From contig VCCP01000006.1 in assembly GCA_005765155.1 (NCBI GenBank), positions 2,430,501-2,494,500 on the forward strand: a stretch of DNA of 64,000 nucleotides. The letters run 5' to 3'. Below the pieces are notes generated by a model that worked only from the letters and a program-made list of their open reading frames with translations, had not been told where the DNA came from and searched no databases. The translations under genes and the position numbers were made by a program. This DNA comes from Zelopaecilomyces penicillatus. Its lineage: Eukaryota; Ascomycota; Sordariomycetes; Hypocreales; Pseudodiploosporaceae. Below, one piece after another: positions 49,661-61,775 of this stretch (positions are counted from its first letter, which is position 1; every line of letters starts with the position of its first letter).

Positions 49661-52600
49661 TGAATCTTATTTTTAATTATTTATTATTAATATTTTAATA
49701 ATATTTCTTATATTTTTATTAATCTTTTTAATTAATTTTATATTATTAATATTCTTTTTTTAATAATATTATCTTTAATATTTAAAAAGTTTAATTTATA
49801 TTTAAATAATACTTTATTAAAAGAGATATATTAATTATTATAAAGATAATTAAATTATAAATAAATTATATTGTTTAAAAAAGCTTTATTTATATTATTT
49901 ATTCTTTTATTAAGAAATATTATAAATAATATTTTAATAAATAATCTATTTATTTATTAATTTAGGGATAAAATATTATTAAAAGCGTTTTTTTCATTTA
50001 AGATATATAATAAAATTCTAATTAAAACTTATTTATAAAAATAAAGCCTTTATTTAATATAATACTTTTTTATACTTTATATTTTAATTTTATCTTTTAA
50101 TAAAATAATTTTATAAGATTTATTATAATAATAATTATATTTATTAAAATAAATAAATAATATTTTATATATTAATTTATAATTATTAGGATTATATTTA
50201 TATCTTTTTTATTAAATATAATAAATAGAAATTCTATACTAAAATCTATAAATATATTTTTCTAGGATTAATTTAATTTTAATAAAGAATTAAAATATCT
50301 ATATAAATAATAATATTATAATATTATTTTTAATAAATAGTATAATTAATAATATATTTTTTTAATCTTTTAATTTATAAATTATTAATAGAATCTATAT
50401 TATAAGAGTTTAAGGGTTTAATTTATATTAAAATATCTTATATAAGGATTATTATAATAAAGTTATAATAACTTATTTCTTAATAAAACTTTTTTAAGAA
50501 TATAAATATAATTTTAATATCTAATCAGGCTTTATATATTTATAAATTATATAATATCCTTTCTCTTATCTTTTTATTTTATTAATATAGTTTTTTATTT
50601 TAATATTATTTTATCTTTATTTTATATATCCTTAATAAATATTATTAAAGAGATTAAAATTTATTTATTAAATATAATCTTAGTATAAAAAGCTATTTAA
50701 GCTATATATATAGATATTTTCTATTTTTTATTAATAATTTACTTTATTTATTTAATTAATTTAAATAGATTTAAAAACCTTTTATTTTTATTATTTTAAA
50801 TATCTATTAATATTTTAATAGATTTAATTTAAATCTTTATAGATTTAATAATTAATAAAAATCTTTATTTATTTTATTATTTTTTTAATATATCTTTATT
50901 TATATTTAAATAAATAAATAATAATAAATATTTTTTAATTAAATATTTTATAATTTATTTTTATTTTAATAAACATTTTTAATTAAAAAATAATTAAATA
51001 TTATTATTTTTATTATTTTATTATAATATAATTTCTATTATTAAAAATTAAAAGATATTAGTTTTAAAATAAATTTATTATTATAGATTAAAATGTTTAA
51101 ATAATAAGGCTTTTTAAAAAGCTTTTTTTAATTATTTAAAAGCTAGGTATTTAATTATAATTAGCTATAATTTCCCTGGTTTTTTATTATTCTTATTATC
51201 TTTTAAAAATATATTTAATAATACTATAATTCTAGAATATTTATAAATAAATCTTTTATAAAAATTATAAAAGCTTAAAAGTATTTATATTTTTTAATAA
51301 ATTCCTAGTTATTATTATTTTAAAATAATTATAATATATTAGAAATCTATTAAAATCCCTTTTTTAAATATAATAAATTCTAAGAAATCTATTTTTATTT
51401 AATAAAAATAATACTTTTTTTAGATTTATAAAGAGCTTTATTATTTATAGTTTTTTTAGGATTTATTTAATATATTCTATATATTCTGCTTTTATTTTAG
51501 AAAATATTAAAATATTATTTAAATAAAGAATATATATTATATTAATTAATTTCTTTAAAGCTTACTAAATATAATATTAAAATATTATTAATATATTAAT
51601 TAATTTAAAGGGTATTATTAGGTATTTATAATAATTATAATAGATTTAAAATATTATTTTTTATTTATCCTTTTCCTTAATCTAGATTTAATAATATATA
51701 TCCTTTATATTAATTCTTATAAAGAATTCTATATTTATAATTTAATCTAGAATCTTTAAAATAAGAAATAATATATTATAATTCTTATTTATAATTCTAT
51801 TAAAATCTTAATAATCTATATATAATTATAAGGATTTATTCTTTTTTAAAATAAATAAAATTAATATATGTATTAAGCTTTTAGATAAATAAATTTATCC
51901 CTTTTTTAGATTTTTATTTAAATAAATATAAAGTTTTTTAATTCCTTTTATAATAAAAAATATATTATATTATATAAAAAGATAATATTTAAAAATAGAT
52001 TAATTATATAATTTATAGCTTTTTAAGATAATAATATATCTATTTAATTTATTTAGAATATATTTAAATAATCCTATAATTTTTAAAATAATTCCCTTAC
52101 TTTTTTTATTTAATTTATTTAATCTTTATTTATTAATAATAATAATTCTAAAAGATATATAATTAAAAAGATTATTATTTTATTTTAATAGATTTATAGA
52201 GATTTATACAATTATAAGATTTTAATCTTTTTCTACTTTTAATTAAAGTATTAATATTTATTATAAATATTTAAATAAATCTAAAAATCTTATAAATAGA
52301 TTAGCTTTAATAATATTAAATTATTCTTTATTCTTAGATTTTAATTAATATAAAGATATATTTAAATAAAACTTTATTTAATTCCTTTTAATTCTATAAT
52401 AATAAATAGAATTTCTTATATATTATATATTTAAATTCTTAATCTATTTATTATTTAAAGCTTTAATAAATCCTTTATTAATACTTATTATAATCTATTT
52501 ATTTTAATAAATACTTTATTAATAAAATCTAATTTAATATATATATCTCAATCTATATATATTTTAATCAATATTTTTTATTATTATTAATATATAAAAA

Positions 52601-53600
52601 TAGATTATTATTCTAATAATAATTTCTTTAATTAAAGCTAAGAGATTTTTAATTATTCTTTTTTATTTTAATATTATTTTTTATTTAAATAATATTAATA
52701 ATTTAATTAAGGTAATCTAATATAAAATAACCCTTTTTATTATATATATAATAAATTATAATAATAAAATAATTTATTTAATTATTCTTTTTATCTTTTT
52801 AATTATTATTTTAATTATTATTTTTATAAAAATAGTTATTTTTATTATTTTTATAGTCTTTTTAATTTTAATAAAAATCTTTTTAATATAGAATTATTAT
52901 TAATTATATATTAATTTAATTTAATTAATCTTTATTATAGTTTTATTTATTTTATAATCTTAAAAAGAATCCTTTTTTAGTTTATTATTTAAAGCTTTAT
53001 TTCTATTATTTATTTAATTCTTTTTATAGATTTTAATTTCTTTTTTTTTCTAGATTTTTAAATAATATTAAAACCTTTTTATCTTTCATATTATTTTATT
53101 TTAATTCTTAAAAAAAGCTTTTTTATAAAGATAAATATATTTTTATAACCCTAATTTAAATTTAATAAAATACTATATAATTAATCTTTTTTTAATTATC
53201 TTTATAAAATAAATTTTTAAATTAAATAAATATAAATAGAATTCTATAAAGAATTAATAATTATATTATTAAATTCTTTTAAAGGTATTACAGATGTTAA
53301 TTATTTAATTAATAAAATCTTTTAAATAAATTTTATTTTATTTTAAAAAATATTTTTAATTAATTTTATTAATTTTTCTTTTAATTTTAATATAATTTTA
53401 TATCTTATTTAATTAAAAGGATTTATATTTATTTTTTATATTTTTAAGGATTAAAATAATTTAATAGTTTCTTTTTTAAAATATTTAAGATTTATTTATA
53501 AGGCTTAAATAAAATTATTAATTTATTTCTTTTTATTATTAATACTTTTATAATATTAATAATCTTTAACTTTCTTAATTAGAAATCATTTAAATTATTA
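49661..53600 (-). pseudogene. Gypsy-type retrotransposon relic, - strand, fully RIPed
   Basis: The - strand at 51481-51540 reads ILYLNNILIFSKIKAEY, the Gypsy RT YLDDILIFS block with both Asp turned to Asn by G-to-A changes. Below it, near 51360-51470, the thumb region reads KLFINLKK and then NKNRFL. By order, RNase H and integrase should lie at 49.7-51.1 kb, and gag/protease at about 52.3-53.6 kb, but I cannot delimit them. It differs in residue pattern from the + strand Gypsy at 37-43 kb, so it is probably another subfamily. No LTRs were identified. Confidence 0.68.
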
Positions 53601-54843
53601 TAATTTTAATTAAATTATAATCTTTTTTTTAATAAGATATTTATAATAAAGATATTAAGGTTTTAAATTATTTAAAGATAAAATTAAAAGATATTAATCT
53701 CTTTAATCCTTATAACTTTAATTAAAAATATTATTATTTTATTTTAAATTTTTATAGATTATTATAAGAGATTAATTAAATTCTATTAATTTAAGGCCTT
53801 AAATCCTTTATAGATTATAAAATTTAATAAAATCTTTATTAATAAAGATAATTTTTTAATAATAGAATATATAAAAGCTATTATTAATTTTAAATAATTA
53901 TAAATAAAAGTATAAAAATTATAAAGAGAATTTTAAATATAATTAAATAGGATTATATAGCTTAATTAATTAATTAATAATAAGATTTATACTTAAATTA
54001 AATCTTTTTTTCTTTATATCTTTTAGGTATAAAAGGCTATTAAAGCCTTAATAATTAATAGTTCTTTAGGTTATATATTATAATTAAATATCTAGATATC
54101 TAATCCTATTATAGCTTTATTAATTAATAAATCTATTAATAAATTATAAAGACTTTAATATATTTTAAACTATTTTCTAAATTTAATATAGCCTTTTTAA
54201 TTTAATAGCTTTTTTAATATATATAATAAGATTATATTTATTATTATAATATAATTAGAAATCTTTTAAAGTATTTAAAAAATTTTAAAGAATTAATTAT
54301 CTTTTATTAAGCTATAATCTTTATATAAATTAAATAACTAGCTCTTTAATTATTAAATTATTAAAATAATAGTTTTATAGATTATAAGATTATTAATAAA
54401 TCTATTTATAAATATCTTTTTAAATTAATTAATAGATTTATTTATTAAAAGATAAAAAAATAAATTATTATAGTTTTTTTAATTATAAAAGCTAAATCTA
54501 ATATTTTAATAAAAATTATAAAAAAGCTAAAATAGCTTTTTAAGCTTTTTATAAAATTAAAAATCCTTTTTAATAGCTTATAAACCTATATTATTATAAT
54601 ATAGCTTTTATAAATAATATTAAAAATCTTAATTAATATATTTAAATTAAATATATCCTATTAAAATTCTATTATAATAAATAAGAATAAATTAATAAAT
54701 TATCTTATAATTAAAACTATATCTATTAATATATTAATTAAGGTTTTAATAGGCTTTATTCTTTAAAGCTTTTTAAGCTTATTAAATCTATAAAAACCTT
54801 TTATAAAAGGCTAGCTATATATTATATAACTTATTAAAAAGAA
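53600..54843 (+). pseudogene. 3' end of a + strand Copia element (RNase H region), RIPed
   Basis: From about 54130 the + strand aligns with the - strand of 14450-14900: the stretch equivalent to IIGTLMYL, then the RNase H block, then the terminal bases before the LTR. The alignment left of 54130 is weak, so that part may be a diverged or different element. The 5' part of the element is missing. Confidence 0.65.
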
Positions 54844-55319
54844 TATTAAAATAAATAGGCTTTTAATATAATAGCTAGATCTATTATAATCTAATAACTA
54901 GATCTATTATAGCTAAATAATTTAATCTATTATTATCTTATAGTTAAATCTATTATTATATAATAGCTTTATCTATTATAAGATCTAATATAAGACCTAA
55001 GATATTTAGATAGCTTAATCTATTCAATTAAACTAAAATAGAAATAAAGGCTTATTCTTTAAAATCTTTATTTTTTCTATATTTAAAATATTTAATAATT
55101 TTAAATAAATATTATTTAAAATTCTAAAATATTTTTAAATTTTTCTAATATTTTTTAAATATATAAAAAAATTAGATTTTTAATTAAATTTTATTTTATT
55201 TTTTTATTAATAATATAATTATTTATATCTTCTTTTTTATAAATCTTTATCTAGATAATTATTATATCTTTTTTATTATTTTAATTATTAGCTTTAATTA
55301 GTCTTTATAAATTATAATA
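54844..55319 (+). repeat. 3' LTR of the + strand Copia relic (476 bp)
   Basis: It starts TATTAAAATAAATAGG and ends AAATTATAATA, in the same orientation as the preceding RNase H relic. Its module region is decayed but recognisable. Confidence 0.8.
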
Positions 55320-56948
55320 TTAAGCTTATTATATAGCCTTATATATAGCTTTATATATAACCTTATATAATATTAAATAATATTAAATAACTTTAAATAG
55401 CCTTTTTTATATAATTTAAATAATTATAAAATAATATATTATAACATTATTAATTTATATTTTTATATTTTTATATATTAAATTAATATAATAATAATAA
55501 ATAAATATATCTTATTTATTAATATATTATTAAGGTATTTTATTATTTTAAACTTTTAAATATTTTAAAAATCTTTAAATTAATTAATAGCTTTACTTTT
55601 AATTTATTATTTAAGGGCTTTATATAAAGACTATATTAATAAATAATTAAAAATAAATTAAAGGAATTATAAATTCTTTAATAAATAATTTAAAATCTAT
55701 TTAAATAAAGCTTTTTTTATAAAGATTTTTAAATATAAATTATATTTAATTTTAAAAATTATTAATATTATATATTTTATCTATATTTTTTATATATATA
55801 TTATATTTATTTATTATTTAAATCTTTTTTATAAATTATTATTAAGAATCTTTTATTAAGCCTTATTAAAATTAATTTAGAATTAATTATAAATAATAAT
55901 ATATTTAATTATAATTATTTAAGAATTTAAGAATTAAATATTTTTATTAAATAAATTAAAAAAATAAAAAAATAAAATAAATTTTAATATTTATTAAAAA
56001 TATTTTAAAAATCTTATTTTATTTAAGGGTTTTATATAATTAATTAATTAAAAATAAATCTTTTTTTAAAAAAAAGATATTATATATTATTTTATTATAG
56101 TTTTTAAAAAATTTAAATATTATAAGCTAGTTTTATAGCTCTTTTAAATAAATATTAAAAAAAATATTAATATTTTTAAAAAGAAAAAAAGCTTTCTTTT
56201 AAGCTTTATTTCTTTAATTATCTTATATAAAAATAATTATATTATAAGTTTTATTCTTTTATATTATCTTTTTTATTAAAACCTATTTATATAATAAATA
56301 GGCTTAGATTAGGCCTAGATTATATAAGATATAAATAAAGCCTAAACTTATAATAAACCTTTATAAGGCTTTTTAAAATATCTTTTATTATAATAAGCTA
56401 GTCTTATAGCTTTTATAAGTAGGTATTAAGAAAGATATTAATAAACTTAAAAAAAGAAAAAAGTTCTCTTTTTAAATTATCTTCTTATATTAATAGGGTC
56501 TAGTTTAGATCTATCTTATCTTTATATTTAAAGCTTAGGTTTTAAACCTCAGCCTATAATATTTATAAAGCTTTATTTAATAGCTTTAAATATAAATCTA
56601 ATAAAATAAAGGATTTATTATTAATATTATTATTATTAAATTATTAATTTAATATTTTAAATATTTATTATAAATAATAATTAATAAAATAATAATATTA
56701 AATTAAAATTTAAAATAAAATTATTATAGCTTTTTAAGAAAACTATCTTTTAAAGATATGTTTTTTTTATATTATATATATATATATATTTTATATTCTT
56801 ATATTTAAATTTAATATTAAAAGATAAATATATAGAACTAGTAGATAACTAAGAGCTTTATATATATTTCTATAATTATAATAAATACTTTATATAACTA
56901 TAAATAGTAAGACTCTTTCTTAATATATTAATTAAGTTCTCTCTAAAG
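55320..56948. other. AT-rich unassigned DNA with a degenerate direct repeat
   Basis: No gene was seen. A repeated stretch of about 80 bp occurs at 56121-56199 and 56392-56471 (AAGCTAGTnTTATAGCT start). A short TA run lies near 56775. The AT-rich block ends abruptly at about 56948. Confidence 0.55.
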
Positions 56949-57966
56949 ATGGGTGTGTATGCTAACAGCAGTGTATTCTCCCCCCCTGTTCAGAATCACG
57001 TGTGATGTAGCAGATCACGCTAACGCAAGGTACAAATAGCGACAGGCAGTTATTATTTTCAACGCCTGATAGTGCGTAAAGAATCATGGAATTTACGCGA
57101 CAATTATCCGTACCGATGATTGAAACCTAGTTACCTACCTCGGCACTAGTAGTATTCAGGTAGCATCTTGCTCTAATTACAGGTAGGCACGTTAACAGGG
57201 AACGTGGACGGCCGTTTGCAATGACTAGCTAGTCTTGGTTCAGCCAATGATCGAAACTACATATCGCTGCCAACGCTTGAAGAGGGGAGCATCGTCCGTT
57301 TCCCAACCAGTTGCCAGTCAACCAATCCTCGCACATCTGCGTCTCCGGATTTCAGAGTGATGGGCTAGATTATTAATCTCTCAAGTAAAGTGCCTGTAAT
57401 TTGACATTAGTAAGGGACCAGCGTTTGGTGCAGTCGTGAGGGAGGCCTGCAGCACAGATAATTAATCAATAATATATGTCACTCGTTTTGGTAGACATGC
57501 CGAACCAGAAGTGCGCTCTGAGCTCCAATGTGGGATAGTTGTGCAAGCGCCACAAAATGCTACGGTGCTATTAGGGGGTGTGGGCCTTTGGGTTGTTGAC
57601 GACGTCTAATCTCCCAGTTTTGGTTGCCCCTTGGCAAGCGCACCCGATCGGTGTGGCTCTCAACCCTTGGTGTCCTTGGCCATGGGCATCATCTAATTAC
57701 CTGTACACCTCCGCTCCTCCTTATTCATGCCACTTCGCATGGCTCTCCCTTTAGTTCTCCCTCCCTCCCCCCAGCCGCTGTCCCATGGTTCTCCTTTCAT
57801 CGCTTTGCGTCCCATCCAAAAGAGAGTTTAGACTCCCTACCACGCTCTTTTGACCCAGTCGATCGCCTCTACACACTCGCTTCAGCGGATTATTTGTTCT
57901 TTGCTCCCTCTTAGGCGTCATCGCTTGTCACACGAAATTTGGTTACTGAAGCCTTCATCACCCAAA
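56949..57966 (+). promoter_or_regulatory. Upstream region and leader of the SUN-family gene
   Basis: About 1 kb with no convincing gene. A C7 run lies at about 56982, a small TACCTACC/CAGGTAG cluster at 57125-57190, and CT-rich tracts at 57705-57785, a common feature of promoters and leaders of strongly expressed fungal genes. Confidence 0.5.
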
Positions 57967-59306
57967 ATGAAGCAATTCGTCCAATATACACTCGCCGCAA
58001 CACTCGTCGCTGGCGCTGCTGCCAGTTCTCATCATCATCACCACCTCCATGCTAAGAAGCATGCAGGGTCACAGGTTGAGAAGCGTGCCCCCGATGTTGT
58101 GACCGAATATGTTGTTGGGGCTACTGAGACTGTGTATCAACTTGGCAACAAGGTGCTGAAGGCAGATGAGGCCAAGGCTGGCCTGAAGGATGGCAACTAC
58201 ATCATCGTGGGCGAGTCTAATCCGGTTTATACACCACCGCCTCCACCTCCCAAGGCAGCCACGTCCAAGGATCTCGGTGCTCAGTTTATTGAATCCAAGA
58301 CGACTTCGTCGCCCCCTCCTCCGACAACAACGCCCACGCCCGCTCCGTCATCACCTAAGGCTGCGCAGGCTAAAGAGGATGTCTCCGGCGCCACTGGCCT
58401 CGATGCTGACTTTCCCAGCGGCAAAATCAAGTGCACGGAATTTCCTGCAAAGTATGGTGCAATTCCCCTTGATTGGCTGGATTTGAAGGGCTGGTCTGGC
58501 CTTCAGATTGTCCCCGGATATACCTCAGCCTCTGTGAGCATCAGCGAAATACACACTGGCATCGGTGGCGACGCCGGATCCGGTTGTGCCCCTGGCACCA
58601 TGTGTTCGTATGCTTGCCCTCCAGGCTACCAAAAGTCTCAATTCCCTTCAGCACAGGGAAACAAAGGACAATCGATTGGCGGCCTCTTCTGCAATCCTAA
58701 TGGTTACCTTGAATTGACACGACCTGGCTCAAAAAAGCTTTGCGAGGCAGGCCTCGGTGGTGTCACCATTCAAAATGATCTTGATGAACTGGTGTGCACC
58801 TGCCGCACAGAATATCCTGGAACTGAAAATATGGTTATACCCACCTGCGCACAACCCGGCGGATCTGTGGCGGTTTGTAACCCAGACCAAAACAATTATT
58901 ACATCTGGGATGGCATGGCCACCTCAGCTCAGTACTATGTGAACCCGAAGGGGCTTGCTGAGAAAGACGCATGTGTTTGGAATAGCCCCGTCAGTCCCAA
59001 AGGAGCCGGAAACTGGTCCCCCGTCATTCTCGGCGTTGGCAAAGCTGCTGATTCAATCACCTACATCTCCATTTTCCAGAACTCTCCGACTAGTACCGCC
59101 AAGCTCGACTTCAACATTGAAATCAAGGGAGACGTAAACAGCAAGTGCTCCTACATCAACGGAAAGTGGTCTGGCGGAGGTCAAGGCTGCACAGTAAGTA
59201 ATATCCCACCATGACCCTTCCCTTAGGAATGATTATGAGAAACTGATTCTTGTTTTCATAGACTGGCATGCGACCTGGTGGCAAGGCTATTGTTCGATAC
59301 TTTTGA
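57967..59306 (+). CDS. SUN-family secreted cell-wall protein (GH132-type)
   Basis: A secreted wall-remodelling protein of the Uth1/Sim1/Nca3/Sun4 family, 423 aa, from exons 57967-59193 and 59262-59306. The ATG at 57967 starts a clear signal peptide (MKQFVQYTLAATLVAGAAAS); the open frame upstream of it lacks one. A His-rich stretch (22-28) and a Kex2-type Lys-Arg site at 39-40 follow, then a Pro/Thr/Ser-rich spacer (about 88-140). The Cys-rich SUN domain starts near residue 152 (KCTEFPAKYGAIPLDWL) and includes GCAPGTMCSYACPPGYQKS and GGLFCNPNGYLEL. The second exon adds only 14 residues (TGMRPGGKAIVRYF). Family members have been reported to act on beta-1,3-glucan and in cell separation; specificity here is inferred. 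Which paralogue it is cannot be said. Confidence 0.93.
59194..59261 (+). other. Intron of the SUN-family gene
   Basis: 68 bp, GTAAGT donor in phase 0, CTGATT branch-like element and CATAG acceptor. Splicing adds 14 codons before TGA at 59304. Reading through would add a short different tail and stop at 59212-59214. Confidence 0.82.
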
Positions 59307-60284
59307 TCAATGCTCGAGGTTTCCTCCTTGGATGGCATATATTGGATCTTGTGCATATTGGCCATAACAGGACCTTGAACATGATTGCAAGAGACATCAA
59401 AGGCCTGGTTTCGAGTTGAGGTGGTGGCCTCTTGGCTAGTTTTGTGGAGAAGCCTAACAAGTTTGAAAGCTAGACAATGAGGTTGATGTCTTTGTTTCGG
59501 TATAATTGTGTTATCTACCTGATTGCCGCGTTCGTATCTAATGCCGTTCTGTTGTACCTGCGTAGGCAGTGCAAATGCTTAAAGGCTAATTGTAATAGCT
59601 GTCGAATTAATTTAATGCAATCAAAAACATTTGCAAGGTGCTTTCAGACATCTACTTTCAAAGCTTTAATGTGTCAACGTCAATTTACGAGAGCTCAGGC
59701 GGGGCATGCTTGTCGAGGGATTTTATTCGTATTATTAAACCAACGTCAAATGCCTTCCACATGTACGTTCTTCTCTTGTCTAATCTGGGAGGTAATTACG
59801 ATGGTATGAACACTGTTTTACTATAACAGTGAGATGGCTGGGCGTATGCTTTTCCTAATCATTCTAGGGCACTCACAATGCCAGTCATGCTGTTCTCATT
59901 GTGCCCTATCCCCAACATTTTCTAGTCAAACGCGACAAGCACTACAAGCATTTGGTACTACACCACTAAATATGAAAGGAACACAAATATATCTACCTAG
60001 TTGTTAGACTAAATTATGACTCCCAGGCTTCAACATCGGGTTTGAAGGATGCTTCCTACATCAGGTTTTTGTCATACCTGCTCAAACGTCTCGGTCTTCT
60101 GGCCAGGGCGTTGGATCACTATGCGTTGCACAAATAAAGGCGTCATCGTTTTACAGCCGAATATGCTGAGCCATGGGAAATGACCACGGCTGACATATTG
60201 TTTAAGTCTATCTGGACATAATGCCCCATTAGGAACCGTCGGTTATCGAAACCTAGCCCAAATTCTAATCATAACATTTATATG
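59307..60284. other. Intergenic region between convergent SUN and HOS2 genes
   Basis: About 980 bp, with only short open frames that resemble nothing. It contains an imperfect inverted repeat at 59865-59908. Confidence 0.55.
59865..59908. repeat. Imperfect hairpin TAGGGCAC..CAATG / CATTGTGCCCTA
   Basis: The right arm is 12 bp (59897-59908). The left arm 59865-59880 is its complement with a 4-base bulge (TCAC). The loop is 16 bases. The role is unknown. Confidence 0.7.
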
Positions 60285-61775
60285 TTATAGTTCAACAAAC
60301 GTTCCTATTGCTGCTTCCCGACTTCTGCGAATCTCATCATGGTTTTGCTCAGCTTCCTCTTTTAGTCTGTCCTCAACATCGTCTCTGAGGCCGCCCAAGT
60401 CTGGTGGTATAGCTTGCAGCTGTACACTAGGAGCTGCTTGAACAAAGCGAAGTTGCTCCGATACATGCTGGACAATTTCTTGCAAACGTTTTTGAGGGTT
60501 GCGATTTTGTCGCGGCTCGCCCAGAATCTGTTCTAGCGTCGGGAAGAGCGTGTCATGTCGAAATTGCTCCCGCCATGGCGCATGCTGAGGGAGAATGTGG
60601 CTGATCTTGTCCTGGCAGTTGATGGCTATGCTAGTCTCGTAGGTCCAAGCCCGGGCTACATTTCTCGGGGTATATCCACCACCGCCGAAGAGGATGAGTG
60701 GGAGTCCCATCTTTTTGCAAAATTCAACACATGCGCCATGCCCTTGTACCTGAAGGTTGAAGCGCCCAAGACGGTCGCCCGCCAAAGAATCAGCACCGCA
60801 TTGTAGAGCAATCGCGCTGGGCCGGAACTTTTCGACTATTTTGCCAATGATGGTATTGAATAGCATGTCATATTGCTCATCTGTAATACCGTCATTTAGT
60901 GGGACGTTAACGGCGTGATGAGCACCAGGATTATGTTCGCTTTTTGGACCGTTGTCATCCAGAGCACCAGTGCCGGGGAAAAAGTTGTTAGGGTCGTATT
61001 TGTGGAAGGAAACCGTCATGACTCTGTCGGTTGAGAAAAATGCCTCTTCAACACCATCACCATGGTGAACATCGATGTCAATATATAAAACACGGGGATG
61101 GTAGCGTAGAAGTTCCAATATGGCGATGACAATATCATTGATATAACAGAAGCCAGACGCTTCAGCCTTTTTCGCGTGATGCAGCCCACCACCCCAAGCT
61201 ATGGCAATGTCGGATTGCTTGGAGCATAGCTTCCTGGCTGCATCTAGAGCCCCCCCAGCCGACATGGAACAATAATCATACAAACCGTCGAATAGGGGGC
61301 AGTCAGATCCTCCCAAATTGTACTTGAGATCAGGATTTTGGTTCTCCAAGTCGCGGGGCACAGGTTCTGGTAAAACAGTACCAAGAAAGTCAAGATAATC
61401 AGTTGAGTGAAACGAGGCGAGCTCTTCATATGTAGCAGCCCTTGAAATGTAATTATCCATGGCAAAAGACATGCCATATGAGTAAATCAGACTCTTGGAT
61501 AAAGTCAGACGCCAGGGCTTCATCGGGTGTGTCATGCCGAAATGGTGCCTCTCCATATCCGGGTTGCAGTGGAAGGAGACATTGTAGCCCTTTGGCCGCG
61601 TGATTCCGGATTCCTCCGCTAAGCGCTTGCATTTGTTGTAGAATTTGGCATTGTCCATCTCACTCGCCAAGCCGAGCGGAGAGTCATATTCCTCGACAAT
61701 GGCGATGTTCCCGTCAACATCTTCCTTGTGGGGCAAGTAATTGGGCTTAGGAACGCGAAACCTGTACGAGTCCAT
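60285..61775 (-). CDS. HOS2: Class I histone deacetylase, Hos2 type
   Basis: A zinc-dependent lysine deacetylase of 496 aa, intronless, acting on histone tails; in yeast Hos2 works in the Set3 complex. The catalytic domain spans about residues 60-380. Visible features are HHFGMTHPMKPWRLTL, the His pair at 199-200 (GGGLHHAKKAEASGFCYIND), the zinc ligands Asp235 and His237 (IDIDVHHGDG), Asp329 (CGADSL) and the GGGGYT tyrosine at about 368. Every key residue expected of an active enzyme is present. The tail (380-496) is acidic and coiled-coil-like (DDVEDRLKEEAEQNHDEIRR). I prefer Hos2/HosA over Rpd3 because of the KPWRLTL motif and the lack of a long charged Rpd3 tail, but this is by eye. The start ATG (61775) faces the ING gene at 63043. 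Confidence 0.94.
   Translation of the reverse strand: MDSYRFRVPKPNYLPHKEDVDGNIAIVEEYDSPLGLASEMDNAKFYNKCKRLAEESGITRPKGYNVSFHCNPDMERHHFGMTHPMKPWRLTLSKSLIYSYGMSFAMDNYISRAATYEELASFHSTDYLDFLGTVLPEPVPRDLENQNPDLKYNLGGSDCPLFDGLYDYCSMSAGGALDAARKLCSKQSDIAIAWGGGLHHAKKAEASGFCYINDIVIAILELLRYHPRVLYIDIDVHHGDGVEEAFFSTDRVMTVSFHKYDPNNFFPGTGALDDNGPKSEHNPGAHHAVNVPLNDGITDEQYDMLFNTIIGKIVEKFRPSAIALQCGADSLAGDRLGRFNLQVQGHGACVEFCKKMGLPLILFGGGGYTPRNVARAWTYETSIAINCQDKISHILPQHAPWREQFRHDTLFPTLEQILGEPRQNRNPQKRLQEIVQHVSEQLRFVQAAPSVQLQAIPPDLGGLRDDVEDRLKEEAEQNHDEIRRSREAAIGTFVEL

Noticed and set aside
1..56948. Mitochondrial DNA or an AT-rich bacterial segment
   Set aside because: The AT-rich DNA consists of LTR retrotransposons with RIP-type dinucleotide loss, continuous with nuclear genes.
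57624..57914. 96-codon frame upstream of the SUN gene
   Set aside because: CT-rich leader sequence translated; no domain. It ends before the signal-peptide ATG.
57850..57966. Upstream ATG extending the SUN protein by 39 residues
   Set aside because: The extension would put the clear signal peptide inside the protein. The ATG at 57967 gives the expected secreted start.
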